DNA of 38,149 bases from Neonectria sp. B-13 (lineage: Eukaryota > Ascomycota > Sordariomycetes > Hypocreales > Nectriaceae). The DNA lies in the NCBI GenBank assembly GCA_002682825.1, contig NOKP01000071.1, forward strand, positions 38,894-77,042, read 5' to 3'. A program made the translations under genes and the position numbers. Shown one piece after another: positions 1 to 10,374 of this stretch (position 1 is the first letter of the stretch; the number at the start of each line of letters is the position of its first letter). Under the pieces are notes generated by a model. The model did no database searches and had not been told where the DNA came from. It was given only the letters and a program-made list of their open reading frames with translations.

Positions 1-1838
1 AATCGGCTCCCTTCTCTAGAAGCGCCTGGACGACCTCGATGTGTCCATTCTGCGAGGCCAAGTGAAGCGGCGCCCATCCGTCCTTAGTTATAATAGTAAA
101 ATCGGCTCCCTTCTCTAGAAGCGCCTGGACAACCTCGACATGTCCATTCTGTGAGGCTAAGTGAAGCGGCGTCCATCTGTCCATCTTCGCGACCATAATG
201 TCGGCTCCCTTCTCCAGAAGCGCCTTGACTACCTTAGCGTCTCCATGCTGCGAGGCCCACAAAAGCTCCCTGCGTTCTTGTCTCACACGCTGAGCGTGGG
301 CCGTATTAATGGCAAATATAGGATCTATAGCCTGTGGCTGTTCTTGAGGTCCGTTGGACTGAGTGATGGTGCCTCTTATGCTTGTAGTTGGCAATTCAAC
401 CTGGGGCTGTTGAAGTTTCTTGTGTGTGGCGCTGATTGGAATTGAAGTTGACCATCTATCCTGGGCCTGTTGAGTCTCCTGGGGAGCGGTGCTCCACTGA
501 GCCGTGTCCTCGAAATGAACCACCCGCTGCGGGTTTGGTGTCGCGGGCCACATCGGAACCTTGGCAGGAATGGGCAGTGGCACTTCGCGTCCCCTAGAAG
601 AATCGAGCCGTCAGCATTACCTATCTTCGAGGCCTGGGTTAGTTGTGGCGACGGCTACTGACCTTGTCGGTGAGCTACGGCCACTGGATCGCGATGACGG
701 CCGAGATGTCTGCACCCAAGGGTGCGCAGGGGCCTCGGAGACCTTGAGACGACATTTTGGGTCTGCTGCCATGCATTCGGTGACGAAGTTGCAGCAGTCC
801 TGGCTGGCGCCGGTCGCCTTCAGCGTCGGTACGGGGAACGGGTGCTTATTGAAGACATGATTGAAGAGGTCGGGCCGGTTCGGGAAGACAGGGCGCTGGG
901 CAATCATGCGGAACAGCAGCTCGCCGAGCGCCCACATGTCAACGGCGAAGGTGTAGGAGAAGGCGTCGGACGACGACGAGCTCTGGTCGTGGACGAAGCC
1001 GATGACCTCGGGGGCGAAGTAGCCCTCCGTGCCGATCACGGTCCTGAGCGCCGTGCCCTCCTGCTCGGCGCGCTTGGAGATGCCGAGGTCGCCGATCTTG
1101 ACCCACCAGTCGGGACCGGGCTGGTAGACGAGGATGTTCTGCGGCGGACAGAAGCAGTGATGTTAGTTGTGCGAAAGAGGCGAAGCAGAGGAACGAAGTG
1201 GTCGCCGGCGCCACTCACCTTGGGCTTGAGATCACGGTGAGCGAAACCGTTCTCGTGCATGTACCCGAGGCCCTCGACAAGCTGGGAGCCGATGACCTTT
1301 GCGTGGGCCTCCGAAAAGGGCTGGTTCAGGTAGTTTTGGAGGTCGCCGTGCTCGATGTATTCCATCGCGATGAAGACCATGTTCTCGGACTCGTACCAGC
1401 CGTAGCATTCAACGAAGCAGTGGACATACTAATCAACAGAGGGGAGTCAGCTTCAACGTTCCCCCAAGAAACGGGCAGGGAGAAAGCCCGCACCCTCTCG
1501 TGCGAGAACTTGGCCATGGCCTCCAGTTCTCTCGAGTACGACACCGGTAGCGAAGGATCCTTGCGTATCTCCTTGACAGCCCGGAGCCCGCCCTCCGCGG
1601 GCCCGGACGCGCACCTCTCCAGCCAGACGCATCCGAAGCTGCCGTGGCCCAGCTCTTGCTGCCGATACCACGTCTCATTGATGCGGGCCGGCCGCCGGTG
1701 GCGGGACTGGTGGGAGACGCGGTAGACGGTGTGCTGGGTCGCGCCACTGGGGAGGAAGCGTGTCGTCAGCTGGGAGTCACGGACAAGGTCGGGGACCCGC
1801 TGGCTCTCGCAGTTCTGCTGGTTCGATGAGCTGCTCAT
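1..1838 (-). CDS. Protein kinase with C-terminal ankyrin repeats (partial, runs off left edge)
   Basis: Likely a Ser/Thr protein kinase joined to an ankyrin-repeat domain. I model four exons on the minus strand: 1838-1494, 1428-1219, 1138-663 and 593 to beyond base 1. The introns (1429-1493, 1139-1218, 594-662) all have GT/AG ends and keep one frame. Seen motifs in order: glycine loop GHGSFG, AVKEI lysine strand, HRDLKPKN catalytic loop spanning the exon 2/3 junction, DLG in place of DFG, GTEGYFAPE activation-loop end, and VDMWALGELLFRM. A Pro/Ser/Gln-rich linker of roughly 130 residues leads to ankyrin repeats with the TPLHLASQNGH pattern, starting near residue 450. The last intron removes in-frame TAA and TGA codons, so the long single gene depends on that splice. 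The substrate is unknown. Kinase-ankyrin proteins are common in fungal NLR and incompatibility loci, and a HeLo-NACHT gene lies divergently nearby. The C-terminus is outside the window. Confidence 0.82.
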
Positions 1839-2694
1839 GACAAAGTTCGGGTGTCTAGGCGGTCGGTGGCGGGGCGATTCTTTCCCTGGCAGTATGGGAT
1901 GGCATTATCTCGTGAACGAGGCCGTCCCACACAAACTGATAGATTGAGGAATGAGGATGAGGATGAGGATTGATGAGGAGGTGCAGCCAGCTTGCGTCTG
2001 ATCCGTAGAAGACCCCCTCATTGCAACCGATCCGCTGCCAGATCAAAAACGCCACTCACGCGGTGGGTTGACTCAGCAAGGCTCCTCTCAAATAACCGCT
2101 GTATCAAATGCCAAAAGTAGGCCCATACCAAAGGTATAGGTACATTAATACATAACCCTCCTTCTGCCTTCTGACAAATCCGTGGACGCTGCTACTGCTG
2201 TATCCACTATCGCGATTGGCTGTAACTCAGGGAGAGTTCTCGTAATCATGAGTTTCGGGATTCCGAAGTTCAAGCTTCGAGTCTTCAGCCTTTTTTTCTT
2301 TCCCTTGCAGGGTTGTAGTGGCAAAGAGCAATATATCTTCAGAACTAAATGTTTGAGCAGCGATTGAGAGCTGAGATAGTAATTCCACTCAAGGAAGTGG
2401 GATTCTCGATACACATGGCTCCCACACCAGTAAGGAGACGTGCACTGCCAGGCACAAAATGAAGGTAGGAAGGTGAAGTCTCGAGGTGCCATTATTTTCT
2501 GTACACTCACCCGAGTCGACCCTCCAGATCCGTACTGTGTGGTTATACGAGGGGGCCTAAGCTGCAAGCTTGGTCAGCCCCAGCTGGTGTGCGGGGTCTT
2601 CAGCCGCACAAGGCGTCGGCTTGCCTTCTACGGGTTCTCTGTCTCGACCTCTAAGCCGTCCTCTGCCTCCAGTACTCCACCGCTGTCGGGAACG
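1839..2694. other. No gene recognised; upstream of kinase gene
   Basis: No reading frame here has recognisable family motifs or convincing splicing. It presumably contains the kinase promoter on the minus strand. A short GAGGAT direct repeat lies at about 1948-1975. Confidence 0.4.
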
Positions 2695-3230
2695 CTAGGG
2701 TCCAATTCCGCAAACGCTCATGTCAGGGTCTTGCCTTTCTGGCCTTTCTAGAGACAGGTGTCTTTCGGTGCATGCGTCGGGCATCTTAGGAATGGTGTCG
2801 TGGTCCGCGGGAGTACTGTTCACGGGTTCGTCATCGCCTTGACACGGAGCTTCGTCTATGTCGAGAGGCGTAGGGGTGGGTGACTGCAATGCGGGTGCTG
2901 TTGTCGGAGGATCTACGCCCTCTCCGGCGAAGAGTTTCGCGAGGCTACGCCCATGACAGCACTTAGTCCAAGGGGGTCGGCATTTGACTTCACGGAGCAG
3001 ACACCATTGGCGTCATGAATCGCCCTGCCGTTGTGGCAGTCTTTGAAGATCCGTTCGATGTCGGCAGGCTCTACCTCTTTCCCCTCAGATTGGCTGCACT
3101 TGCATGCTGCGGGCGACAAGCTGCACATGACGTGCAGGCTGCCGTATGTGGCTGTGCAAAGAAACTTGGCTGCCTCACCAGGCCGCTTATAACAAGAGGC
3201 ACCCGCCTCGGATTCATTCCCGGCAATCAA
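2695..3230 (-). pseudogene. Possible Cys-rich small protein, frameshifted
   Basis: I do not recognise a family. Two minus-strand frames abut here. The first, starting at 3230, is rich in cysteine (SCY, FLC, MCS, ACKC, DCH, GVC) and ends near 2913. A second frame, overlapping at about 2940-3010, continues with further cysteines (KC, KCCHGRSL) and then a Pro/Thr/Asp-rich tail ending at 2695. Together they could be one Cys-rich protein with a frameshift or an unseen intron. No signal peptide is visible at the first methionine. It lies head-to-head with the HeLo gene, whose start is only about 12 bases away, so a shadow of a promoter region is also possible. Confidence 0.2.
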
Positions 3231-3241
3231 AGCACGCAGCC

Positions 3242-4221
3242 ATGGAGCCTGTTGGACTAGCCGTTGGGATCGCTGGGCTTGCCAGCCTCTTCAGTTCCTG
3301 CTTGGAAGCCGTCGAGAAGGTGCAGTCTTACAGGTCTTTCGGGGCTGATTCTCAGGTGCTAGACACCCAGTTCAAGGCTGAAAAGCTCCACTTCGAGCAA
3401 TGGGGCCGGCATGTCGGGTTCGACCGAGGGAAGCCGTCGGCCGACCACCACCAGGCTCTCGATGACCCGGACATATCTTCGGCAGTACGGGACCTTTTGC
3501 TGATCATCGACAATATTTGCAACGCAAACGGCGCTTCTCGGCGCCCGCTCCTGGCCGGCACCGGGCTTGCTAAGGATGAGTTGTTTCGCGCCAGCCAGGC
3601 CCAACCTTCCCGCAGCGCACCATCCGAATCCAAGAGGCGAAAGCTTGCTTGGGCCTTAGGCGGTAAGGGAGAACGCACAGAGCAGGTCAACCTGCTCAGG
3701 AGGGTGGTGCAGCAATTACACAACTTGGTTCCTCCTGACGGCGCGAAGACTACACGGCCGGTACATGGACCAAACTCCGGGGGTACTAATGCCCTTGTGC
3801 CCCTGCAAGGTGCGGATGCGAATGTTGACTTAATGCCGGTTGTCGTGCTGTTCTAACCGAGATTTGCAGGAACATTCTCACATCACGCTTGGCCTACCGA
3901 GCTTCGGCAGATTCTAGCTCGGATAGACGACGAGATCAAAGGTAAGATGACGGAACCCACCACATTCCCGTCCCGAAGCTAACGGGCGAAGCCGAGACTC
4001 GACGTGAAGTCCACACCTGGCTGCTCGGTCGCCACTCTGCCAACGAACTCTACAACGACTCCATCCAGAAGAGGCTGGACGGCACCTGCGACTGGATTCT
4101 GGACCAGCCCGCATTTCTCCACTGGCTCTCACCCGACTTTCCGGCAGGGACCGCCAAGCTGCTTTGGATTAACGGACCTGCCGGGTTCGGAAAGACGACA
4201 AGGCCGAGGGTACACGTTTAG
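3242..4221 (+). pseudogene. HeLo-NACHT (NLR-like) gene, truncated after Walker A
   Basis: The start at 3242 gives a typical HeLo N-terminus (MEPVGLAVGIAGLASLF, then SYRSFGADS and FEQWGRHVGF). HeLo domains are known in fungal NLR-type proteins, where they act as membrane-targeting cell-death effectors. Introns at 3810-3869 and 3942-3991 (GT/AG, with CTAAC branch sites) preserve frame. The joined product reaches the NACHT-proximal linker (ETRREVHTWLLG, SIQKRLDGTCDWIL) and a Walker A motif GPAGFGKTT near residue 280. It then hits a TAG at 4219, about six codons further on, so the product is about 289 residues. The rest of the NACHT domain and any C-terminal repeats are missing. A broken allele is the likeliest reading; a shortened HeLo-only product is possible. 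The neighbouring kinase-ankyrin gene fits a self/non-self recognition locus. Confidence 0.75.
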
Positions 4222-4379
4222 TACATGGAGCGCTTGCGGGTGCCAACTACAACCCCGGGCGCCTGCATGGTAGGACCCAAGCCCCAATGATGCACTTGTT
4301 ACATTGGCCTTAACCGCATTTCTAGGACACTCCGTAGATAGGGAGGCTTTGACTGCCGGGTTTCAACGGTGTACTGCCG

Positions 4380-4556
4380 AGCTTTGACAGATGCGGGTTA
4401 GGTGGGTGGAAGAGATTACGGGTAAGGTGACCCAGGACCATGGCTTCTAGCCCCGGAAGCTAACGGCCGAAGCCGAGACCCGTCGGAGAGTGCATGCCTG
4501 ACTGCTGTGCAACCATTCCCTGAACGAAACCTACGACGACTCCATCCAAAAGAGAA
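4380..4556 (+). pseudogene. Second decayed copy of the HeLo-NACHT linker segment
   Basis: This stretch repeats the part of the HeLo-NACHT gene that spans its second intron. The donor GGTAAG, the CTAACGG branch region and the GCCGAGAC exon start recur in order. They are followed by frames matching the linker just before Walker A (Asn-Glu-x-Tyr, then DDSIQKR). A TGA and other differences interrupt it. It therefore looks like a tandem or dispersed remnant of a paralogous NLR gene rather than an exon of the upstream copy. Similarity stops near 4556. Confidence 0.6.
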
Positions 4557-4770
4557 TACATCTTCCAGCACAAAAGATAAGACTGGCACGATGGAGCTTA
4601 TGGCTATTTGCGCCTGTTGCATCTGATAGGAAGGGTTCATTTGAGATGTAAATTGGAAGCTCTTCATTTCTATCTAGCAGAGGGCTCGTAGCAGCTCCTA
4701 TATACAAAGATGCCCTTGTTATCCTAGGGGCTGCGATGAGGTCCTTGAGACAGAGAAAGTGACGGTCTTC

Positions 4771-4856
4771 AGACCGGATCCAAGGGATCCGGGTCATCGA
4801 GACCGGATTGCTAGGGATCCGGGTCTTTGAGACCGGATCCTAGAAGACCGGTATCA
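4771..4856. repeat. Three-copy ~30-bp tandem repeat with hairpin potential
   Basis: Units begin with AGACCGGAT at 4771, 4800 and 4830. The first two also share GGGATCCGGGTC. GACCGGATCC and GGATCCGGGTC are near inverted complements, so each unit can fold on itself. The function is unknown. Confidence 0.7.
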
Positions 4857-4934
4857 GCGAGCATTTGAGTTCTGTATGAAAAGCAGGAAAAAGCAAATAC
4901 GCCTCAATAGCGGTCTCAACAGCTGATAGATGTG

Positions 4935-5127
4935 ACACATTATCTCCAGGGTGGTCATGTGACCACCTTGGTGGTCAACAGACAGCTCGCCTAACCCTTG
5001 CCGGCTGTAGCCCGAACAGGAAGGCGGTCAAGGAAAGGAGATATCCCCTGAACACCACAGAGATAGCCCAGGGGGGCAAGGACACAGACAATACAAGTTA
5101 TCTGAGTGCCACGCTAGCTTTCTGACA
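4935..5127 (+). repeat. LTR-like repeat, copy A
   Basis: This is one of four copies in the window. It shares ACACATTATCTCCAGGG at the start, the inverted repeat GGTGGTCA-TG-TGACCACC, and the end TTTCTGACA. The outermost ~18 bases seen in copies B and C (TGTTAGATTGGA) are diverged here. No target duplication is visible. It abuts a 17-bp piece of pogo transposase sequence and then the left end of the hAT element. Confidence 0.8.
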
Positions 5128-5144
5128 GCTTAAGCAGCGCTCCC

Positions 5145-8100
5145 CATATGTCAACTCAATCAATCAAACACAACAATCAAATCAACCAAGTCGGTCAATT
5201 TCCGCCTTCAATCAAATCAAATCATCCGATTTTCTAAGTTGAAATGATTGGTATACTACTACCTGCCCCTAAAGTCTTCATATGTCCCTGCTAAGGGTTG
5301 TCAGGTTGTTGCCCTACCCTATACCACACGGCCCAAGATCAGCGATATCTCATTATCGTAGGCACTGATAGTCTAGAAGTTGGTATTTACTAACACAGCC
5401 AACCCCGTTTCGCCTTGTTCCCCACCGATCCAAGACGCGCTGTGACTTCCGACCGCGTCGCGCGCGTCGCGCGCGTCGCGCCAACGCATCCCTCGATACT
5501 TTTGCTGTGTGCCCGTCTCAATATACAACAACATGTCTTTCCAACCCGCGCTCGCATCCCCGGCAAGTTTGTCGCCGGCAATCTCAACGCCATGCCCAAC
5601 GCCAACGCCGACGCCGATTCCTTCAGCCTTCTCGCGACTAGCCCAATCCCGGACGGTGGCCAAGCAATTGGAAGAGGCAGCCGTTGTGGAATTACCCGCA
5701 AACCCGACCGTTGAGGATCTCCCCAAGATTGTCTGGAAGAACCGTCGGTTCGTTCATGAAGACTCGCTAGCTCGAAAGGGTACGAAGGGCAGGAAGAGCT
5801 GGATCAGATCACACGGGACATTCTTGATCGAACTAAATCACCATGATCAACCGATCGGCCATGTGTGGTGCTGCAGCCAGTGTGACAGCAAAGGCGGTGC
5901 TGAGTTTTTCTCGGTGCAAACCACATCTTCTGCAGCAGATCATCTTCGGAAGTCAGTTGCATTCCTACAAGAGCTTGTTGATGAAGCGTTCATTGGCTGA
6001 CCTGTGTAGAGCTCATCGGATCACGCCCGCGAGCCAGTCGAGCCCCGGCGATGAGAGCGCCGTTGATCCCTGTTACTATACGACACCCAAACGACGTCGC
6101 CTTGAGCAGAGCATCATACCAAAGGCAAAAGTCAGGACCATACAAGAGCTAAGCGTCGGGTTCGTCGTTGATAGCGATGTGCCATTTACGATATTCGAAC
6201 ATAGCTTCCTACGAAAGCTCTTCAATCAATTTGACCGTGAGTTAGTGCTTCAGATTCCGTGGAGTGGCAGCTCGATCACCCGCGAGCTCCAGCGTCTCTT
6301 TGAGACGAAGAGGGATGTTATCAAAGCTGAATTGCGGGATGCTTTGACAACAATACACCTCAGTTTCGACCTCTGGACGTCACCGAATCGATTCTCAGTA
6401 ATGGCTGTGTTTGCTCACTTCATTGACCAACGAGGGCGCCATCAGTCTCAACTGCTTGCTCTGCGCCGTCAGTTAGGCAATCATAGCGGCAAGAATCTCG
6501 CTAGTACTCTTGTTGAAGTTGCCTAAGAATGGGATATTAAAGAACGGGTTGGTACTATCGTTTCGGACAACCTGGCTACGAATGATGCATGTCTGCACCA
6601 TGTGTACAAGGAACTGGGCCCCTCGCTGAGACCTAACGATGTCAAAGCGCGTCGGATGCGTTGCTATGGGCATATTCTCAATCTTGTCGCGCGTGCATTT
6701 CTGTTCGGCAACGATGCGGATGCTTTCGAGCTGGAGTCGGATATCAACAGCATCCGAGGTCTTGCTGAGCAGGATCTGGCCCACTGGCGCACAAACGGTC
6801 CCATCGGAAAGCTTCACAATATCGTCAAGTTCATCAGATCGTCACCACAGCGGAGCGAACAGTTCAAGCGAATTGCTCAGGAGCAGGATCACGAGGGATA
6901 TCGCATTTGCGAAGAATCGACCGCGGAACTTGAGGTGACGCTGAATAATGAAACAAGGTGGAATTCTACCTATATGATGATTCAGAGGGCCCTGCGGAAG
7001 CAGACTGATATACGAGCCTTCATCTTTGCAGTTGAAGGTGAATCAGATGCAGCGAAACGGATCCCCTCTGACGACATTTTGTCCAACGAAGATTGGCGCG
7101 TGCTGGGAGAGATCAGCGAAATACTCAAGCCGATACACTTTCAGACGATGCGAACACAGGGCTGGGGGAAGGGAGACGGTCACGGGCGGCTGTGGGAGGT
7201 GTTGATGGGAATGGAATACCTCTTGGAGCACTTGGAGGAGTGGAAGAGCTTTTACGATGAGGTCACAGTCGAGACACCAAGTGCGACCAATGCGACCGAC
7301 CTAGATGGCGTCGGGCCAACGGGCAAGGACTCTGAAGGGCGGCCAACCCGGGTACGGCGCCGCCCTGCTCGCTTTGAAGAGGACGGGGTTTACTTGCCTC
7401 AAGAACATAGGCAGATGTCGAGGGGCGTTGGAGCCGCCTCATCAGAGCGTTCACAGGCGGCAGGCAAGGCACCAGCCTCAGGTGTATCGCAGAAGAGCGG
7501 CTTGCCTTCGAACCACCAGACATACATCCGGACATCGATCAACAACGGATGGAAAAAGCTTGATGAATACTACGCTAAGCTCGGAGAATCTCCTTTGTTT
7601 GCTGCGGCAGTCATTCTGCATCCGAGGTTTGGAATCAGCTGGCTAGAGGCTACTTGGGTCTCGAAGGAGCAATTGACGTGGGTTCGAGATGCGAAGATGG
7701 GCATAAAGGAGTACTTCAATCGCTGGTACGACTCAAAGCAAGGGGGAAACGAAGAGAAACCGCACCACGCGATACTGCCAAGGACGATGGGCCAGGAGGA
7801 TGACCACTACAGCGAATGGATCAACAGCAAGACGAAGAAAGCATTTGCAACAGGGAACAGTTTCAGTGAGCTCGATAGATACCTCCGTATCGAACCGCAA
7901 GATACGCAGGATCCAATCCAGTGGTGGAGAGATCACAAGGCTTCCTTTCCGTTAGTGAGCCGCTTTGCGCTGGACGTGTTAGCAATTCCAGCTATGGCCA
8001 GTGATTGTGAGAGGCAATTTAGTCTGGCCAAACTGACTCTGACGTCGCAGAGGCTCTCAATGGGTTCAGGGACGCTGGAACAGGTTCAATGCCTCAAGAA

Positions 8101-8299
8101 CTGGGTTAGACATGGTGGGGTAGAGCTAGGTAGCTGGGTGAATGGGTGAAGGTGAAGATGTGGTGATGTGCAGAGCGTGTAAGAAGCACGACCCACAAAG
8201 TTGATTACGGGTATCAATCAACTCAATTAAATCAATTTCGACATGGAAGATAGTCAATCAAATCAACTTTGGGGTCAAAGTTGATTTGATTGACATATG
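5145..8299 (+). mobile_element. hAT-family DNA transposon (copy 1)
   Basis: Both ends carry the inverted sequence CATATGTCAA followed by AATCAA-rich subterminal repeats (left 5145-5240, right 8200-8299 in complement). A hAT-type transposase gene fills the interior. The target duplication is unclear, because the flanks themselves are inverted copies of a pogo transposase fragment sharing the palindrome AGCGCT. The boundaries are therefore my best estimate. A (CGCGCGT) short tandem repeat lies at about 5455-5482, upstream of the gene. Confidence 0.7.
5533..8149 (+). pseudogene. hAT transposase with BED finger, one premature stop
   Basis: Transposase for cut-and-paste movement of the surrounding element. 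I start at the ATG at 5533 rather than the upstream GTG. An intron at 5952-6009 (GTCAGT donor, CTGAC branch, TGTAG acceptor) restores a BED zinc finger: CCSQC, then HLRKAHRI, residues about 112-144. Seen further: SFDLWTS (first catalytic Asp), VSDNLATND (second Asp region), and a C-terminal hAT dimerisation region with ASDCERQFS (catalytic Glu) and LVSRFALDVLAIPAM. The full frame is 852 residues. TAA at 6524-6526, in a context where Gln is likely, cuts it, so this copy is probably non-autonomous or dead. Everything after the stop is open for 541 codons, so decay is recent. Confidence 0.88.
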
Positions 8300-8608
8300 A
8301 TGAGCGCTGAGCTTAAGCCACTCAAGACCTGTCTCATTGTCGGTCCAGCCATTTTGAGTCGTTGCAATAGCCCAATCGCCCGGGAGGTTGCTTTCTTGGT
8401 ACCAGTTGGCGAGGTGATATTGGCCCGCAACCACGATAAATGGCTGGATTGCCCAGCCTTCCGCATTGATCGCCTGAATGACTGTAACCCATTCCCGGTT
8501 TCCAGGCTGGACTGATTTCGGGTTTCCACGCCTATCTGCGCCTGTGACGACCATTCCGCTTGCGATTATGCCCATCATAAAGCCGGTCTCATCAAAGTTG
8601 TAGATATT
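8300..8608 (-). pseudogene. Pogo/Fot1-type transposase fragment (DDE centre)
   Basis: On the minus strand the frame reads IYNFDETGF, then GNREWVTVIQAINAEGW and TDNETGLEWLKLSA. This is the central part of a pogo/Fot1-like DDE transposase, including the first catalytic Asp region (NFDETGF). It is cut on the N-terminal side by LTR-like copy D, exactly at the Asn codon, and on the C-terminal side by the hAT right end. About 100 codons survive. A 17-bp piece of the same gene end lies at the hAT left end in inverted orientation. Confidence 0.82.
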
Positions 8609-8798
8609 GTCAGAAAGCTAGCGTGGCACTCAGATGACTTGTATTGTCTATGTCCTTGCCCCCTTGGGCTATCTCTGTGGTGTTCAGGGGATATCTCCTT
8701 TCCTTGGCCGCCTTCCTATTCAGGCTACAGCCGGCAAAAGTTAGGCGAGCTGTCTGTTGACCACCCTGGAGATAATGTGTATATAATCCAATATAACA
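8608..8798 (-). repeat. LTR-like repeat, copy D (inverted)
   Basis: Complement of the repeat at 4935 and 26706. It starts TGTTATATTGG in its own orientation and ends CTGACA. A 20-bp stretch between two GGTGGTCA direct repeats, present in the other copies, is missing, as expected from slippage or recombination. The flanks are not a 5-bp duplication. The TG...CA ends support an LTR, probably solo. Confidence 0.78.
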
Positions 8799-8904
8799 TG
8801 TCTGTCTCGCTCGCTTATCATGTACGTTAGGTTTATTTTAAGTAGGGTTTATTTTAGACATAGGTAGTGTACTACTGTACGTAGTCGTGAATGTAATTCA
8901 TCGA

Positions 8905-9003
8905 ATTACCACTTTTCTGGCCCGTGCACACTACGCAGTCGTCCGTGCACACACCGCATCTCTTGTATTTCATTTAATTACCTTAAATCTGGCCCGTGCA
9001 CGC
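8905..9003 (+). repeat. CCGTGCAC-containing tandem repeat upstream of OrsD-type gene
   Basis: CCGTGCAC occurs at 8922, 8943 and 8994. The first and third lie in a longer duplicated block (AATTACC...TCTGGCCCGTGCAC). The array is 150-250 bases upstream of the OrsD-type start at 9147. A comparable array precedes the second OrsD leader at 17697. Confidence 0.65.
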
Positions 9004-9146
9004 ATCACATCTCTTCTCTCCCCCTGTTTCTTTCTACCTTGACTCCTCGTCTTCCTCTTTTTATTACTTCCCTCTTCAAATTATCAACCTCATTCAGTTA
9101 CCTCCTACTCTTGGCATGTACATCTAGTTATATATACTTAGGCAAG

Positions 9147-10374
9147 ATGTCTCATTCCGATCTTTTAAAGAACCTCAATCTCTTCCACGATGCCAGAGCG
9201 TGTGTCTATCTGTACCCGAGATGAATGCAAATTCGCATTATCCAACGGGCCATCACGCGTAACGACACATCTTCGCGATAAACACAACGTCTCTACTGAA
9301 GCAAGGAAAGGGCTAAGTCGAATTCTCAGGTCCCTATCTCCACCTAGCCTCCTGGATCCCGACGAGGCACCACCCCGAGCCGATGGATCTACCGAGCACG
9401 ATAAGCTGCGAGTCTACGAAGGCTTCATCTGCCTCCACTGCCAATTTCGTATCATCAGTATTTAGTTGATGCGGCGCCATATATCCAGCCCGCCGAAAGA
9501 CTGCCGCCTGAAAGCTAGTCATGGCCGCCCCCGTCGCCGTCGCGATCTTGACCAGCAGTTCGAAAGCGTATACCTACAGACATGGACGACCGGGTCGGCC
9601 CGGAGATGCTGGATCATCGAGCGAGACGGAAGTGTTATCCGGCCAATGGACGGCCCGGCGGCCCAGTCGCACCTGCAAGCCGTATTCACACGGGAATTCG
9701 ACCGACGTGGGCAGCAGGAGACCGAGCTAGCGCCAGCTCCGCAGACTGGAGCAGCGGACATGACGGCATTCGCACTACAGCGGCCCTGGATGGAGAGAAC
9801 CTGCTGGGACCGGACGTATAGCGATAAGGGCCGCCGCCAGGTACTCGCAGCCCTGATCCAGACCTCTACCCATCTAGGTGGACGGGAGTACCTCATCGGA
9901 CGACGCGGAGTATGCGGGCTTAATGAAGATCTCATAAGCCCAAGCAGAGACGAAGAAAGGATCGCCTCACTTGTTCGTCTTACTGACGTAATGATGGATC
10001 GGTGTGAGGAGACGGCAAGGAAGACGAGCCGACATATCCTCTGCTGGCTCCGAAGCACACAGGTGTCATCGATATACGGCAAGCCCTTTGCGCTCGTTCA
10101 GCATCCATCATCGTCGGGCAAGTATCGACTCCTCCTTAAGCGATGTCTAATGATGGTCCTTCGGCTTTACCGGATGCCCCCTGACACCCGTATGCAGGCT
10201 GCGGGCCTGATGCTGAATAGGAAGCAGCTGCAGTTCCTGGATGCGATCTGGAACCATGAGGCGGTGAAGGACTTAGCTACTATGCCTGTCTTTCTGCTTC
10301 GGAATATTCCATGCTTGCCCCGACGTGGCACTTTCTGGAGGCCGCATCATCATTTTCTGGGCAAGAAACACTGA
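9147..10374 (+). pseudogene. OrsD-type zinc-finger N-terminal part of a recombinase-like protein
   Basis: ATG at 9147 opens a short frame (LLKNLNLFHD) that must shift near 9190 to continue into ICTRDECKFAL...HLRDKH. That is the first Cys/His finger of an OrsD-like (formerly DUF3505) domain. A second finger (FICLHC) follows. TAG at 9463-9465 interrupts the frame where Gln is plausible (ISI*LMRRH). The frame then stays open to 10374 and aligns by eye with residues about 150-400 of the intact protein at 18532, for example KYRLLLKRC...LNRKQLQFLDAIWNH. It ends before any recombinase motif. The first ~60 residues resemble the truncated leader at 18092. This is the decayed N-terminal half of a gene, possibly once joined to 11141-14863. 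Confidence 0.65.

Noticed and set aside
594..620. A 27-base GTAATG...TAG intron in the kinase gene
   Set aside because: Too short for a fungal intron; a GTCAGT donor at 662 gives a normal 69-bp intron with the same acceptor and frame.
1198..1829. Plus-strand open frames across the kinase gene
   Set aside because: They are antisense shadows of the GC-rich minus-strand kinase, which has motifs and consistent introns.
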